Shown: positions 48,625 through 59,182 of the stretch, in pieces
Position numbering within the stretch: the first letter of the stretch is position 1
Layout of the letters: each line of letters starts with the position of its first letter
Source of the DNA: Aplectana chamaeleonis
Taxonomy: Eukaryota; Nematoda; Chromadorea; Rhabditida; Cosmocercidae
Length of the DNA: 64,000 bases
NCBI GenBank assembly: GCA_029168955.1
Contig: JAPDOI010001316.1
Location: forward strand, 62,001 to 126,000
Reading direction: 5' to 3'
Program-made: the position numbers and the translations under genes
Notes under the pieces: model-generated
What the model was told of the DNA's origin: nothing
What the model saw: only the letters and a program-made list of their open reading frames with translations
The model's database searches: none

Positions 48625-49430
48625 AAAACTCGGTTTTCCGAATAATTCAGAACACTTCACTCCTCGAATATTTGGTTTCCCGGAAAAAATCTGAATTCCG
48701 ACTTCGAATTTTCGGTTTTCCGAATCATTCCGGATTTTTCCTTTTTTGAATATTCGGTTCTCCGAATAATTTGGAACATTTCACTTCTCGAATATCCGGT
48801 TTTCCAAATAATTCGGGATTTGACTTTTTTTCGAATATTCGATTTTCCGAATTATTCTGAATTCCGAGTTTTTCGAATATTCAGTTTTCCAAATAGTTCT
48901 GAAAACTTTACTTTTTTAATACTCAATTTTTCAAATAAATTGCTCTTGGCTTTTTTTGAATATTCCGAATAGTTCGGAAAACTTTCACCTTTGGAACATT
49001 CGGCTTTCTAAATAAATCGTTTTTGGCTTTTTCGGTTTTCCCAATCATTCGGGATTTCGCATTTCTCGAATATTCGATTTTCCGAATCATTCGGGATTTC
49101 TCCCTTTTCGAAAACTCGGTTTTCTGAATAATTCGGAACATGTCACTTCTCGAATATTCGGTTTCCCGAACATTTTTGAATTCCAATTTTTCGATTATTC
49201 GGTTTTACAAATAATTTTCAATTCAACCTTTCTCTAATATTCGGTGTTCAGAATAAGTCGGAAAATTTCTTTTTTTTTGTATACTCGATTTTCCAGATAA
49301 ATCGCTTCTGGCCTTTTTCAATTATTCGGTTTTCTCAATAATTCAGGATTTCGCCATTTTCGATAATTCGACTTTTCGAATGATTCGAACTCCACTTTCC
49401 CAATCGATTAATATTTCGAATCATTCATTT
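48625..49430 (+). repeat. Degenerate 42-bp AT-rich tandem array (left arm)
   Basis: A unit built from TCGAATATTCGGTTTTCCGAATAATTCGG-type words recurs. The GGTTTTCC landmark (or its variant) lies at 48632, 48674, 48714, 48756, 48798, 48841 and 48883, spacings of 40-43 with 42 the commonest. About 19 diverged copies are present. The mirror array is 56745-57540. Confidence 0.8.
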
Positions 49431-49458
49431 GGGACAAAGGGCGCGCGACACTCACCGG

Positions 49459-50438
49459 CCCGCGGCGATCGTGTCTAAAAATCACCCATCCCATGCGGGC
49501 GGTCGCGTCGCGTCGTGGTATTGCTGCGCGCTTTCTCGCCGCTTCAGTGCTTTCCCTTGCCTTTTCTCAATCTATCGTTGGACAAGAGTTCGAATTACAC
49601 GAATCTTGTTCCTTTATATAAGAAACTGTAAACGACTGGGTAAATTGGTAAATTTCAGGATTGAGAGCCGTGACAGTATCGAGAATCTGTCTTCCGGCCA
49701 GCAATGCCTCTCACCTCGTCATGAGAATTCCGACGGCGAATAGTCAGCTTACGTAGAGTATGACGATGTATCATAGCTTAGTGTGATCGTCTTTACGCCC
49801 TTGGGTTGAGTGCGAAAATAAAGCGGAATACGATGCTTCTGCTAGGTATTATTGACCTCCTCAATTGTGATGTATACTAACGAGCTCGCTGAATAACAAT
49901 AATCACGCAAAAAAATTACCTTTGTTCCAGTACGAGCTCAATGTTTCAAAACGATGCGTCGGCTGAATGAATTTTGAGAATGCTGAGCTGGTTCATACAA
50001 CACATGAGATGGTCGTAGCAATATTTTTGCACCCATCTCGAGTTTACGCCTATGCAGTTTTTCATTTCCTTCCTTTTTTCCGGTAAACGTAAATATGAGG
50101 ATTTCGGAATCACTTCATATTTACGGTTATTTGTCTTTATAAAATTTTTGAAAATTTGAACGTACCCTCCATTTTCAGAGAAAACCTTCGTTTCACTTGC
50201 TATTATTTTCTCGAAAACCGAATGTCTACATCCCAAATCTATGCGACGATCCTGTTTCTTCTGTGTTGTTTCAGCGGTGTTCGTAAGCACACTCGCCTAT
50301 ACAAAATATGCACTACATTGTGAGTAGTTGAGGCAATATCGAATGGTACATGCCGCGAAGAGAAAGCGCGTCGCAATGCGACGCCGCGACGCGACCGCCC
50401 GCATGGGATGGGTGATTTTTAGACACGATCGCCCGCGG
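49459..50438. repeat. Nested inverted repeat around the left-arm inner end
   Basis: 49459-49545 and 50352-50438 are inverted copies of about 87 bp, sharing GCGATCGTGTCTAAAAATCA and CCCATCCCATGCGGGCGGTCGCG. The right arm has one counterpart, at about 56640-56710. This places the palindrome's inner end inside a second, smaller inverted structure. Confidence 0.75.
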
Positions 50439-50525
50439 ACGTATTCTACGGAGCCTAGAAAACCTAATTCTCCCGGCGCTCGCCCGGCCCCGCGCGTCGC
50501 GGACAGCATGATTCGAGCGCGCTTG
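50430..50525 (+). repeat. Inner inverted segment, left copy
   Basis: It matches 55527-55622 inverted, through ACGTATTCTACGGAGCC, AACCTAATTCTCCCGGCGC and GCCCGGCC. It is separated from the main arms by unrelated DNA of unequal length on the two sides (about 275 and 400 bp). Confidence 0.8.
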
Positions 50526-51012
50526 CGCGCTGATTATGTAATAGCGGACGATTTCATACATGCATAAATGGCAGGTACGACCAGATGCATTCGCAAATTG
50601 TAAAAAATGTTAGTAATATGCATACACGCATAATATCAGAGTATTTTCCGTCATCTCGTGACTTCGGCATTGCGACAAAAATCTGCGGGCAGTGGTCATG
50701 CCTTCTGCAGAATAAAATCGAGTTGACATAAGCGATGCAAAAGTTCAACTAAGAATTAATTGACCGGAATAGGCTGATTAGCTGTTTTCCAAAAGATTCT
50801 GACAGATTTGATTCAAAGCTTCTCATTGAAGATAATTTTTTTAGGGGGGGGGGCGGAAAACGCGACATTTGAGGACGGAGTTCTCGGAAATACCATTCTA
50901 AAAACCAATCATTCAGAATTATTGGGTGTGCCCACCTATAATCTAGGGTCCTTTCATCGAGTTTCAATAGATTACGGGTCTAAGGGTGTTGTATGGTAGC
51001 TCGGCTAGAGTC
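50526..51012. other. Palindrome loop, unrecognised DNA
   Basis: No gene is supported. A poly(G) tract lies at about 50847-50856, followed by CGGAAAACGCG. Confidence 0.4.
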
Positions 51013-51915
51013 TCACAAGGAACTTTGGTCAAAGCGGCCATTCCAAATGAAGTGTACTTTTTGGACGTAGACTCCGAATATGCCTTTCGCGGCTGCCTGA
51101 CTTTTCTGAAAGAAGTGATAGGCGTTCTCGGAGCTTCGCAAAAAGGTAAGGGTACCCATGAGCCAGTTTTTAGGGTGTGTTGAAATTTAAAAAAATCGGA
51201 TTTTTGTCGAAATGTACATCGAATTCGTATTCAGCATCCCGATTCACACATTTTGAGGTAAATCTGAGGCTTTGACCAAACTACTGTATATCCACCGCAA
51301 TCTGCCGTAAGCTGTCAAAATCGAAAAACTGTCCTGAGATTCATGTTGAGCACTACAAATAACCCTCACAAAAACTATGTGAGCCACACCAATCGTAGCA
51401 TCTTGGAACACGTCAAAAATAGTTTCGCCTTCAAATTGACCTCCCGATGGGAAGCTTTGACGAAATTTGTCGAAAGCTTTGGGAAATCGAGAAATAAACT
51501 TCAGATTCGCGATCAGCGCCCCAAATTACCCTCCTGAGAGAATTTTGAGTCTTATCTGGGAAATTTTTCTCTAACGCTTTCTGATTCCTCTAACTGGTAT
51601 AAGCAAATGCTCAACCGAAGTTCCGTACAGGTGAAAAATGCTATCATTTTCGCAAATTGTGCTTTCTTCTAAACGTTGCCTAGGATTTGTTTTATGCGCT
51701 GAACACGTCTATAAGGTCAGTTTCCAGATTTTCGAATGACAACTGCGTTATAAAGGCTAAATAGGTACGGATATCAGGGAAAAAGTTCCTATATATCTTT
51801 CAAAGCGATTCTGGGCAGCTGTGAAGGGCATATCCACCCCTACGCTCAAAAATTGTTCTAGAAAAATACATTTGAATTGGTATGGCCACTTTGGCTAGTA
51901 GTGGTTTCCTTGTCA
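51013..51915. mobile_element. Inverted-repeat element with ACAAGGAA ends, copy 1
   Basis: The left end TCACAAGGAACTTTGGTCAA (51013), followed by AGCGGCCATTCCAAATGAAG, is matched inverted by the right end (51860-51915): TGACAAGGAAACCACTACTA, then AGTGGCCATACCAATTCAAA. The terminal repeats are about 55-60 bp and roughly 70% alike. A second copy of the family is at 62367-62923. There is no coding capacity and superfamily is unknown. Confidence 0.6.
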
Positions 51916-52118
51916 GATTTTACCAAAAACTTCTCCGGTTGGGGTTACTCGGGACTTAAAGACAAAGTTGAAGTCTATTTGTCGACCTTTGGAATATAAA
52001 GGTGGGTTACCCCAGTTCAATGACATTATAACCGCCGGAACCTACAGTTTATCTTCCAAATATCGGCAGGTGGGCTCCAGATTACGTCCGTTGAAATGTT
52101 ATTCGTGAAAGTTGGTTT
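51916..52118. other. Short spacer before the RTE insertion
   Basis: Nothing recognised. This is the left flank of the retrotransposon target site. Confidence 0.4.
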
Positions 52119-52131
52119 CAACATACGTAAT
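52119..52131. repeat. Target-site duplication, left copy
   Basis: CAACATACGTAAT here is identical to 55402-55414 on the other side of the RTE element. It fixes both ends of the insertion. Confidence 0.85.
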
Positions 52132-52172
52132 TGACTTACTTGACTTAATCGGTTGGCTTTCGCCTGACGCGG

Positions 52173-52617
52173 TCATTCCGCATCTTCACCGAGGTGTGCC
52201 GTCCTAGTAGTCAGCCGTGTCCATTTTTCACGGTCTTCAGCCACAATTTGAACACATTCCATCCAGCTGTCACTATTCCATTTCCTGCGAAACGAAACAT
52301 CGCGCCTGAACTGTCTTTCGATGCCGAGTGACTTTAAATCCTCTTTAACCACATCCGTCCAGAACTTTCGCCTACGCCCAGGTGGCCGTTTCCAGACAGG
52401 ATTTGGAAGCATTTTTAAAGCGTGTTGTACGAGACGATCCGGCGTTCTTCTTAGTATATGCCCGAGCAGTCGAAGTCGACTTTCCATTGCTGCTTGAGAT
52501 GGCGTTAGGAGATGCTGGCACCTCCCTCGTGTCAAGCGTTGATGTACTGCGTCGATTTCCTTGTAAAGGTCTTCGTTATGGCATACACGCGGCCAGAAAT
52601 ATCCAAGCAAACGCCTA
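52173..52617 (-). pseudogene. RTE C-terminal region
   Basis: This is the last segment of the RTE polyprotein in a further frame. It contains RRLLGYFWPRVCHNEDLY, LRLLGHILRRTPDRLVQHAL, PPGRRRKFWTDVVKEDL and a terminal HLGEDAE before the stop at 52173. The LGHILRR and GRRRKFW words are characteristic of the RTE C-terminus. Only about 40 bp follow before the element ends, which is normal for RTE. Confidence 0.88.
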
Positions 52618-53065
52618 AAAGCTTCCTCTCCGTGCAATCCAACCTTTCCATCTGCGTTTTCGGTGCTGCCCACGTCTCCGATCCGTACATCATGATAGGG
52701 CGAATAGCGGATAGGTAGACGCGCAACTTGACTTCCTTCGCGATGGTGGTAGACCACAAACACTTGGTTAGAGAATTGAATGCAGACGTAGCTTTCGCAC
52801 ATCGTTGTCGAATATCCGCTGCATAACTACCATCGTTCTTCAGCAAACAGCCCAAATAACAGAAATCGTCCACCAGTTCGATACGTTGTCCGTCCACACA
52901 AACTCCAGTTGAAGGCCTCTGAGAGACCCACATCTGCTTGCATTTGTCGGGACGAAGACGAAGTCCATAGGCTGCGGCATACTTCGAAACGAGGTTCACA
53001 ATCCTTTGCAGTTTTGCGTTGTTTTCAGCGAATAACACAATGTCGTCGGCGTACTCCAGGTCGAC
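52618..53065 (-). pseudogene. RTE reverse transcriptase, motif C and thumb
   Basis: This continues the RT after a frameshift. The catalytic YADD box is encoded at 53053-53042 within VDLEYADDIVLFAENN, followed by YGLRLRPDKCKQMWVS, VDDFCYLGCLLKNDGSY and RPIMMYGSETWA, all typical of the RTE RT C-terminal half. The frame is lost near 52617 after TERKLL. Confidence 0.88.
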
Positions 53066-54063
53066 AGGGAGCGTCCTGATGGTGTTAGGATCACATCCGC
53101 AGGAAACTGTTCTGCAACTCTACGCATGATGTCATCAACGGCGAAGTTGAAAAGAAAAGGTCCTGCAACGGCTCCTTGCCTTACTCCTGTTTTCACCTCG
53201 AAAGCTGACGTAAATCCGACAGGTGTACGAACTGCTGCTGTTGTTCCTTTGTTCATGTCCTCGATTAACCGAACATACTTTTCCGGGACTCCATCTGCTC
53301 GCAGAGCATTGAGCAATCGATCACGATGAGGAGAGTCGAACGCGGCTTCAAAGTCCAAAAAAGCAAGCTGTAATGGCTTCGAAAACCGCTGCCACGATTC
53401 AATTACTCTTCTCACGACGAACACTTGGTCGATGGTCGATCTTCCAGGTCGAAAACCGGCTTGCTCATCTCTGGTCGTTCCTTCACGATGTTTGATAAGT
53501 CGCTCGAGAATGATACGTTCTAAAACCTTGTACATGACACGAAGTAGAGAGATTCCTCTGTAGTTCTTAGGATCCGTGACGGATAGCTTCTTGTGAAGAG
53601 GTACGATGACCGCATGTCTCCACGAATCGGGTATCCTTTCGCTCATCCATATGGCACGGATGGTGTTGGTCATTTCACGAATCCCAGACGGAGGAAGAGC
53701 TTTCAGCATTTCAGCAGTGATGTTGTCATCTCCACCTGCCTTTCCATTCTTCATTTTCCGGACACAATCCAAAACTTCAGACTCAGTCGGCGGTTCCTCA
53801 CTGACATCGTAATGTGCTCTCTGAACATGCGGGAGCTCAGGTACTGATAGCGCTGGACGATTCAGTAGTGAACTGAAGTAATCCTTCCATATTGGCAGCG
53901 TCGCATCACCAACTGCAGCTCCATTGGTAGTGTTCAAGACAGGAGAACATCTCTTCATCTTCCCGCTATACTGTCGCAGCAACGTGTAGGCTTTCTTCGG
54001 ATTCTTCTCCTCCCAAGCCTTCTCGAACTCCTTAGCTCTACACGTCCACTCGTTCGCGGTCAC
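53066..54063 (-). pseudogene. RTE reverse transcriptase, fingers and palm up to motif B
   Basis: About 330 codons of the RT domain, which copies element RNA at the nicked target. RT landmarks in order: KAYTLLRQYSGK, MKNGKAGGDDNITAEML, IPDSWRHAVIVPLHKK, DPKNYRGISLL, DEQAGFRPGRSTIDQVF, LAFLDFEAAFDSPHR (motif A, catalytic Asp) and GVRQGAVAGPFLFNFAVDD (motif B). The frame is then lost near 53068, just before motif C. The first codon in this frame is GTG at 54063 and is not a true start, since the frame enters from the linker by a frameshift. Confidence 0.9.
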
Positions 54064-54342
54064 TTTGAAGCTGCCGACGCAACTTCCTCCTCAGACGCTT
54101 CTCCTCCACGAAGTTTCCTGCAGTTCGAGAGCACATACTCTGTTGTAGGTAGATGTTGTTTCTTCTGAGACGTAGGCGAACTTTAGGCTGTACAACCGGG
54201 AGTGCCTCTTTCGAAGCGTCCTGGATGCACTTGACAAAAAGAATCCGCGTCGCAAAGTTTCTTCTTAGTCCGTACTCCGATGTGAATAGAAACGCGTTGT
54301 CGGAAATTCCTTCTGCACTCTTCATCTCTGAGACTTGTCATG
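54038..54342 (-). pseudogene. RTE linker between endonuclease and RT, broken frames
   Basis: This stretch joins the endonuclease to the RT in intact RTE elements. Frame IDMTSLRDEECRR runs from about 54342. It is lost at an A5/T5 run (54236-54240), where the frame FVKCIQDASKEA takes over. Between about 54190 and 54130 the expected sequence lies in a third frame (FAYVSEETTSTYN) before returning to EEKRLRRKLRRQLQ. A last shift near 54061 leads into the RT frame. Confidence 0.7.
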
Positions 54343-55188
54343 TCAATCCTCTGGAGAGGCTGGAGCCCCTCGCTTCCTCTTATGAATCCTCGCAGTGAAG
54401 TTCAACAGAACAGGACGGTGATCCGAATCGAATGCGACATCCCACACAGCTCTAGATCTTCGAATGTCCGATACTGGAATATTCCTCGTCAGGACATAGT
54501 CAAGCTGTAGTTTCAAAGTTGTCATCTTCCGCTTCCGCTGCTCTTCTGGAGATAGCCGGGTTGGTCCCTGCCACGTAAGCTGATGGCGGCGATGATTCCT
54601 CTTGAATGTCGATGCAATAATCAGACCACTGCGTTCACAAAAGTCGACAAGGCGGTAGCCATTGTCCGATGTTTGCTCCACTGGGTAGAACCATTTACCG
54701 AGTACTTCGGATTCCTGATCAAGTCCCATCTTCGCATTTGCGTCAATCCCCACGACAACAGCATGTTGACAAGGTATCCTGGCCAGCAACGTATTGAGTT
54801 CCTCATAAAACGCATCCTTCGAATTGTCTTCGGCGGTTTCAGTGGGCGCATGAGCACTCACTATCCACAGATTGAATCCTCTGTGATCCCGCAGTCGCAC
54901 AAATGCATTCCTACAAGACGTTGAACCGAATTCCTCGATCATACCATTGTAGTCCTTCCTTACAGCTATCGCACAGCCTCCCACTCTCCTATCATCAGCG
55001 TCACCACAGTAGATGACGTACTCTCCGACGTTGATGACTGGTCTATCCTTGAGGCGAGTTTCCTGCAAAGCAGCAAACGGTGCATGGAAGTAGCTCAGAA
55101 GATTGGACAACGCAGATTGTTGGATATCACTCGACAATGACCGGCAATTCAGGGTGGCGAAATTGTGGCTTGTGGCTAAAGACTCCAT
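54343..55188 (-). pseudogene. RTE endonuclease domain (AP-endonuclease-like)
   Basis: This region encodes the endonuclease that nicks target DNA to prime reverse transcription. The frame from the ATG at 55188 gives about 280 residues. Family motifs occur in the expected order: LNCRSLSS near the N-terminus, LQETRLKD, GGCAIAVRKD, VSAHAPTE, GIDANAKMG, LTWQGPTR, LDYVLTRN and SDHRPVLLNF. The Asn, Glu, Asp-x-Asn and Ser-Asp-His residues used in catalysis by this fold are all present. The frame is open upstream to 55407, but ATG 55188 gives the usual start. It ends at a TGA near 54343; one base earlier, a shift in frame continues the expected linker, so the stop reflects a frameshift. Confidence 0.85.
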
Positions 55189-55401
55189 GAACTCCCTAGG
55201 TACGGATCCTAAGGTGTTATGGACCAGAGGCCTTGATGTGCCGGACGGCAACACCTTTATGCAATGTGCGGGATACTTTCGCGATATAGTTGTGCACGCT
55301 ATATCGCTCGAACGTTCCCTGTGTACACTCAAACGTCTGCTGGGTTCAGTAGAAGCAGGGGCACCAACGAGCAGGTACCAACAGACTTGTATACACACCC
55401 C

Positions 55402-55414
55402 CAACATACGTAAT
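55402..55414. repeat. Target-site duplication, right copy
   Basis: CAACATACGTAAT, identical to 52119-52131. The 5' end of the element (GGGGGTGTGTATAC on the minus strand) abuts it directly. Confidence 0.85.
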
Positions 55415-55526
55415 ACTCCACTGAAAGTTTATTCCTTCTCAAAAAAACGAAAATAATATCCGGAAGGCTATTAAAATCTGTGTCAGGTTGGCAATGCAGC
55501 ACATTGGTGTGTGATACAGCGAGGCA

Positions 55527-55622
55527 GCGCGCTTGAATCACACTGACCGCGACGCGCGAGGCCGGGCGAGCGCCGGGAGAATTAGGTTTTCTAGGCTCCG
55601 TAGAATACGTCTCGCCCGCGGC
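55527..55622 (-). repeat. Inner inverted segment, right copy
   Basis: Inverted counterpart of 50430-50525, with GGCCGGGCGAGCGCCGGGAG and CTAGGCTCCGTAGAATACGT. The copies differ at several bases. Confidence 0.8.
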
Positions 55623-56019
55623 CCATTGCGCACGCGAGTGAGCAATGTCATTAGCCGCATTATTTTCAGATGCTGTAACCTGTTCATACTCACTGGTACC
55701 ACTTCCCCAGATTTCCTGTGGAATTCCAACACCCCCCCCCTAATATCGTCCTACTCCTCTTCTTTCAAGTGTTGCGTTTTCCTACTCTTACCACCGAGAC
55801 CCTTTCATGCAAGGTGTACTCTGTGGTACGGGTTGGTATATGTACACACTACTGGTCCCATCGTCTTCCGAACGATTCGCTATCGTCTATTCTTCGCCCT
55901 AGCTATATTTGCTGTATTCTACCTCTCGACTTCGCCCCATTCTTACCTGTTCGTCATATTCACCTATCGTGTACCTCTACTGCTGAGCACGGTGAGTATT
56001 TTTTTTGTTTATACACCTT
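55623..56019. other. Right inner spacer of the palindrome
   Basis: There is no match to the left side and no recognised feature. A poly(C) tract lies near 55730-55739. A 162-170-codon plus-strand frame runs through this spacer into the right arm without a domain. Confidence 0.4.
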
Positions 56020-56744
56020 AATTTTCAAAAATTTTATAAAGACAAATAACCGTAAATATGAAGTGATTCCGAAATCCTCATATTTACGTTTACCGGAAAA
56101 AAGGAAGGAAATGAAAAACTGCATAGGCGTAAACTCGAGATGGGTGCAAAAATATTGCTACGACCATCTCATGTGTTGTCTGAACCGGCTCAGCATTCTC
56201 AAAATTCATTCAGCTGACGCATGGTTTTGAAACATTGAGCTCGTACTGGAACAAGGCTAATTTTTTTGCGTGATTATTGTTATTCAGCGAGCTCGTTAGT
56301 ATACATCACAATTGAGGAGGTCAATAATACCTAGCAGAAGCATCGTATTCCGCTTTATTTTCGCACTCAACCCAAGGGCGTAAAGACGATCACACTAAGC
56401 TATGATACATCGTCATACTCTACGTAAGCTGACTATTCGCCGTCGGAATTCTCATGACGAGGTGAGAGGCATCGCTGGCCGGAAGACAGATTCTCGATAT
56501 TGTCACGGCTCTCAATCCTCAAATTTACCAATTTACCCAGTCGTTTACAGTTTCTTATTCGTGTAATTCGAACTCTTGTCCAACGATAGATTGAAAAAAG
56601 GCAAGGGAAAGCACTGCAGCGGCGAGAAAGCGCGCTGCAATACCACGACGCGACGCGACCGCCCGCATGGGATGGGTGATTTTTAGACACGATCGCCGCG
56701 GGCCGGTGAGTGTCGCGCGCCCTTTGTCCCAAATGAATGATTCG

Positions 56745-57540
56745 AAATATTAATCGATTGGGAAAGTGGAGTTCGAATCATTCGAAAAGTCGAATTATCG
56801 AAAATGGCGAAATCCTGAATTATTGAGAAAACCGAATAATTGAAAAAGGCCAGAAGCGATTTATCTGGAAAATCGAGTATATAAAAAAAAGAAATTTTCC
56901 GACTTATTCTGAACACCGAATATTAGAGAAAGGTTGAATTGAAAATTATTTGTAAAACCGAATAATCGAAAAATTGGAATTCAAAATGTTCGGGAAACCG
57001 AATATTCGAGAAGTGACATGTTCCGAATTATTCAGAAAACCGAGTTTTCGAAAAGGGAGAAATCCCGAATGATTCGGAAAATCGAATATTCGAGAAATGC
57101 GAAATCCCGAATGATTGGGAAAACCGAAAAAGCCAAAAACGATTTATTTAGAAAGCCGAATGTTCCAAAGGTGAAAGTTTTCCGAACTATTCGGAATATT
57201 CAAAAAATGCCAAGAGCAATTTATTTGAAAAATTGAGTATTAAAAAAGTAAAGTTTTCAGAACTATTTGGAAAACTGAATATTCGAAAAACTCGGAATTC
57301 AGAATAATTCGGAAAATCGAATATTTGAAAAAAAGTCAAATCCCGAATTATTTGGAAAACCGGATATTCGAGAAGTGAAATGTTCCAAATTATTCGGAGA
57401 ACCGAATGTTCAAAAAAGGAAAAATCCAGAATGATTCGGAAAACCGAAAATTCGAAAAGTCGGAATTCAGATTTTTTTCGGGAAACCAAATATTCGAGGA
57501 GTGAAGTGTTCTGAATTATTCGGAAAACCGAGTTTTCGAA
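56745..57540 (-). repeat. Degenerate 42-bp AT-rich tandem array (right arm)
   Basis: Mirror of 48625-49430: CCGAATAATTCGGAAAACCGA-type units at about 42-bp spacing. Long open frames on both strands are repeat products. Confidence 0.8.
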
Positions 57541-57672
57541 AAAGGGGGAAAACTCACCAACTGCACTCCTCGGGAGGATGGAATGCCAAGCAGGAATAGG
57601 ACAATACTGCTGGGGCACTGGATGAATACTTTAGAAGCAGGCAATACAGCAGAATGTTGTCTAATGGGAGTA

Positions 57673-59182
57673 CAGTTACGGAGCTTCGGGAGCGAAAAAT
57701 ATTTCAGCATTGGAGCGCCTTTTCCTCCCGTCCCTTTAATCGTTGCGGGTTTTGCTATGCCAGCTGCGATCTGCACGCGCATAATTAATGTTTATGGGGA
57801 AATTTCAAATCCTTGAATTAAAAAAATACCTCGGTTTTGTACTAAGGATTGAAACTCCGGGTGGGCGAAATTTTCGCATGCGTTCTAAATTTCTTACACT
57901 CCGGGGTTGAAACCCCTGGCCCAACGTCGGGGAAACCTCCGCACAAATGCGAACTCAAGACCGAATCCAGCTCGTCGCAAGCGCAACTGTACGCACGACA
58001 CTCAAAAGCCAATTTCTTTACCGCATACTTATGCAACAAAATGACGTAAGCGGAAGCTTCAGAGAGATGCTTGGGACTACTTCCTTGGAGCTTTGAAGAG
58101 CGAAAATGTATTTGGCCTAAATACAAGTTAAAAAAGGATTCGCACCCACATCGAAACTTTCCAGTCTTGGGATTTTTATCAAGTTTGATACGTGTGCCAA
58201 ACTTTTTTCAAATTGCTCCAAGGGGTTGAAGCTCCGCGTACACCAAATTTTGACGTGGCTACGAAACTTTTCTCCACCCCCCCCCCTCTATTATGCGTAT
58301 GCCTACTCCAAACTGCCACACCACACAAGGGTGTGGCAGTAGTAGCTCGTACTGTGCTTATCTGGGCCAAATTCCGGTCCGCAATTGCGTCTCGACACGC
58401 TTTGCGGCCGCACGCTCCCGAGCCGGAAGAGCTTCCAGCGCCGCAGCCGCTGATCTGTTGACTCTAGGTAGGTTTTGAAAACTGGAAACTAACAGCAATT
58501 GGAGAAAATTTTATAAAAAAGCCACATCGAGTCGGCTTAGGCGCTGGAAACCAATTTGAGTCGAGCGCTTGCGGCAGCAAAGCGTGTCGAGACGCATTTG
58601 CGGACCGGAATTTGGCCCAGAGAAGCACACAGTATGTCTCACAACATACGGTAACTATGACAACTTTGTAAATGAGAAGTACATATTTAACAGTGTTGTA
58701 TTCAAAGTTCTTGGTTGAATTGATTTTTCTCGGTCGCGTCGGAACTCGTCTGCGCCATCATTTTCACACCCAACAAACTTTGCACCAACCCGGGGTTTCC
58801 CTCCTCTTCCGAAATCAGGAGAGTTAGGGGCCCTAAGAAATGTATCGAAAACTCAAAGTCAAATTTCCAATTTGAGTTTAACCCCAAGTTTCAGATCTCA
58901 GAAAATCGCGGCCTCTTACGAGCTCCGACGTAATCATTTTCCTCACGGCATTTCCACAGACAATCCACTTTGGCAGAATCAATCGCCTTTGTCGTCCAGT
59001 AGACCTATTACCTCCGAATTGATCTTTCACTTAACACGAGCAAGCATTTTCTGAAGATGGCAATGCTTCTGTGGCCATCTTCTAATCAATAAAAATGGCG
59101 CGATAGTGATCGAGAAATTGGCACGGGTAGGAAAACGCGCTCCAATGCTAAAATATTTTTCGCTCCCGAAGCTCCATAACTG
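57673..59182. mobile_element. Nested TA-flanked inverted-repeat element (right arm)
   Basis: Mirror of 46986-48480. CAGTTACGGAGCTTCGGGAG at 57673 follows TA, and the inverted end CTCCATAACTG finishes at 59182 before TA. It must have been present before the arms were duplicated. Confidence 0.65.
58352..58632. mobile_element. Nested MITE with CTGTGCTT ends (right arm)
   Basis: Mirror of 47534-47811, here with TA on both sides (58350-58351 and 58633-58634). This confirms TA as the target duplication for the family. Confidence 0.7.

Larger units (their letters stand above)
46480..50156 (+). repeat. Left arm of the large palindrome
   Basis: In order, the arm carries the CAATACC terminus, a GC-rich segment (46700-46980), a TA-flanked nested element (46986-48480), the AT-rich 42-bp array (48625-49430), a copy of the CCGCGG/ATCACCCATCCCATGC repeat (49459-49545), and a segment ending AAATTTTTGAAAATT. 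Open frames here up to 133 codons are mirrored in the right arm but have no recognised domain. Confidence 0.9.
52132..55401 (-). mobile_element. Full-length RTE-clade non-LTR retrotransposon, frameshifted
   Basis: A 3.27-kb minus-strand element bounded by a 13-bp duplication. Order on the minus strand: 5' region (55401-55189), AP-type endonuclease, linker, reverse transcriptase, C-terminal region, then a very short 3' tail ending in AAGTCAAGTAAGTCA. This order, the size (RTE elements are about 3.2-3.4 kb) and the absence of LTRs and poly(A) identify the RTE clade. The proteins resemble those of nematode RTE elements. At least five frameshifts interrupt the reading frame (near 54345, 54238, 54061, 53068 and 52617), and two more are likely between 54190 and 54130. 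The copy is therefore inactive unless these are sequencing errors. It sits in the loop of the 13-kb palindrome. Confidence 0.93.

Noticed and set aside
54161..54325. RTE fragment frames as separate small genes
   Set aside because: Each continues a neighbouring RTE domain in another frame, so they are pieces of one broken element.
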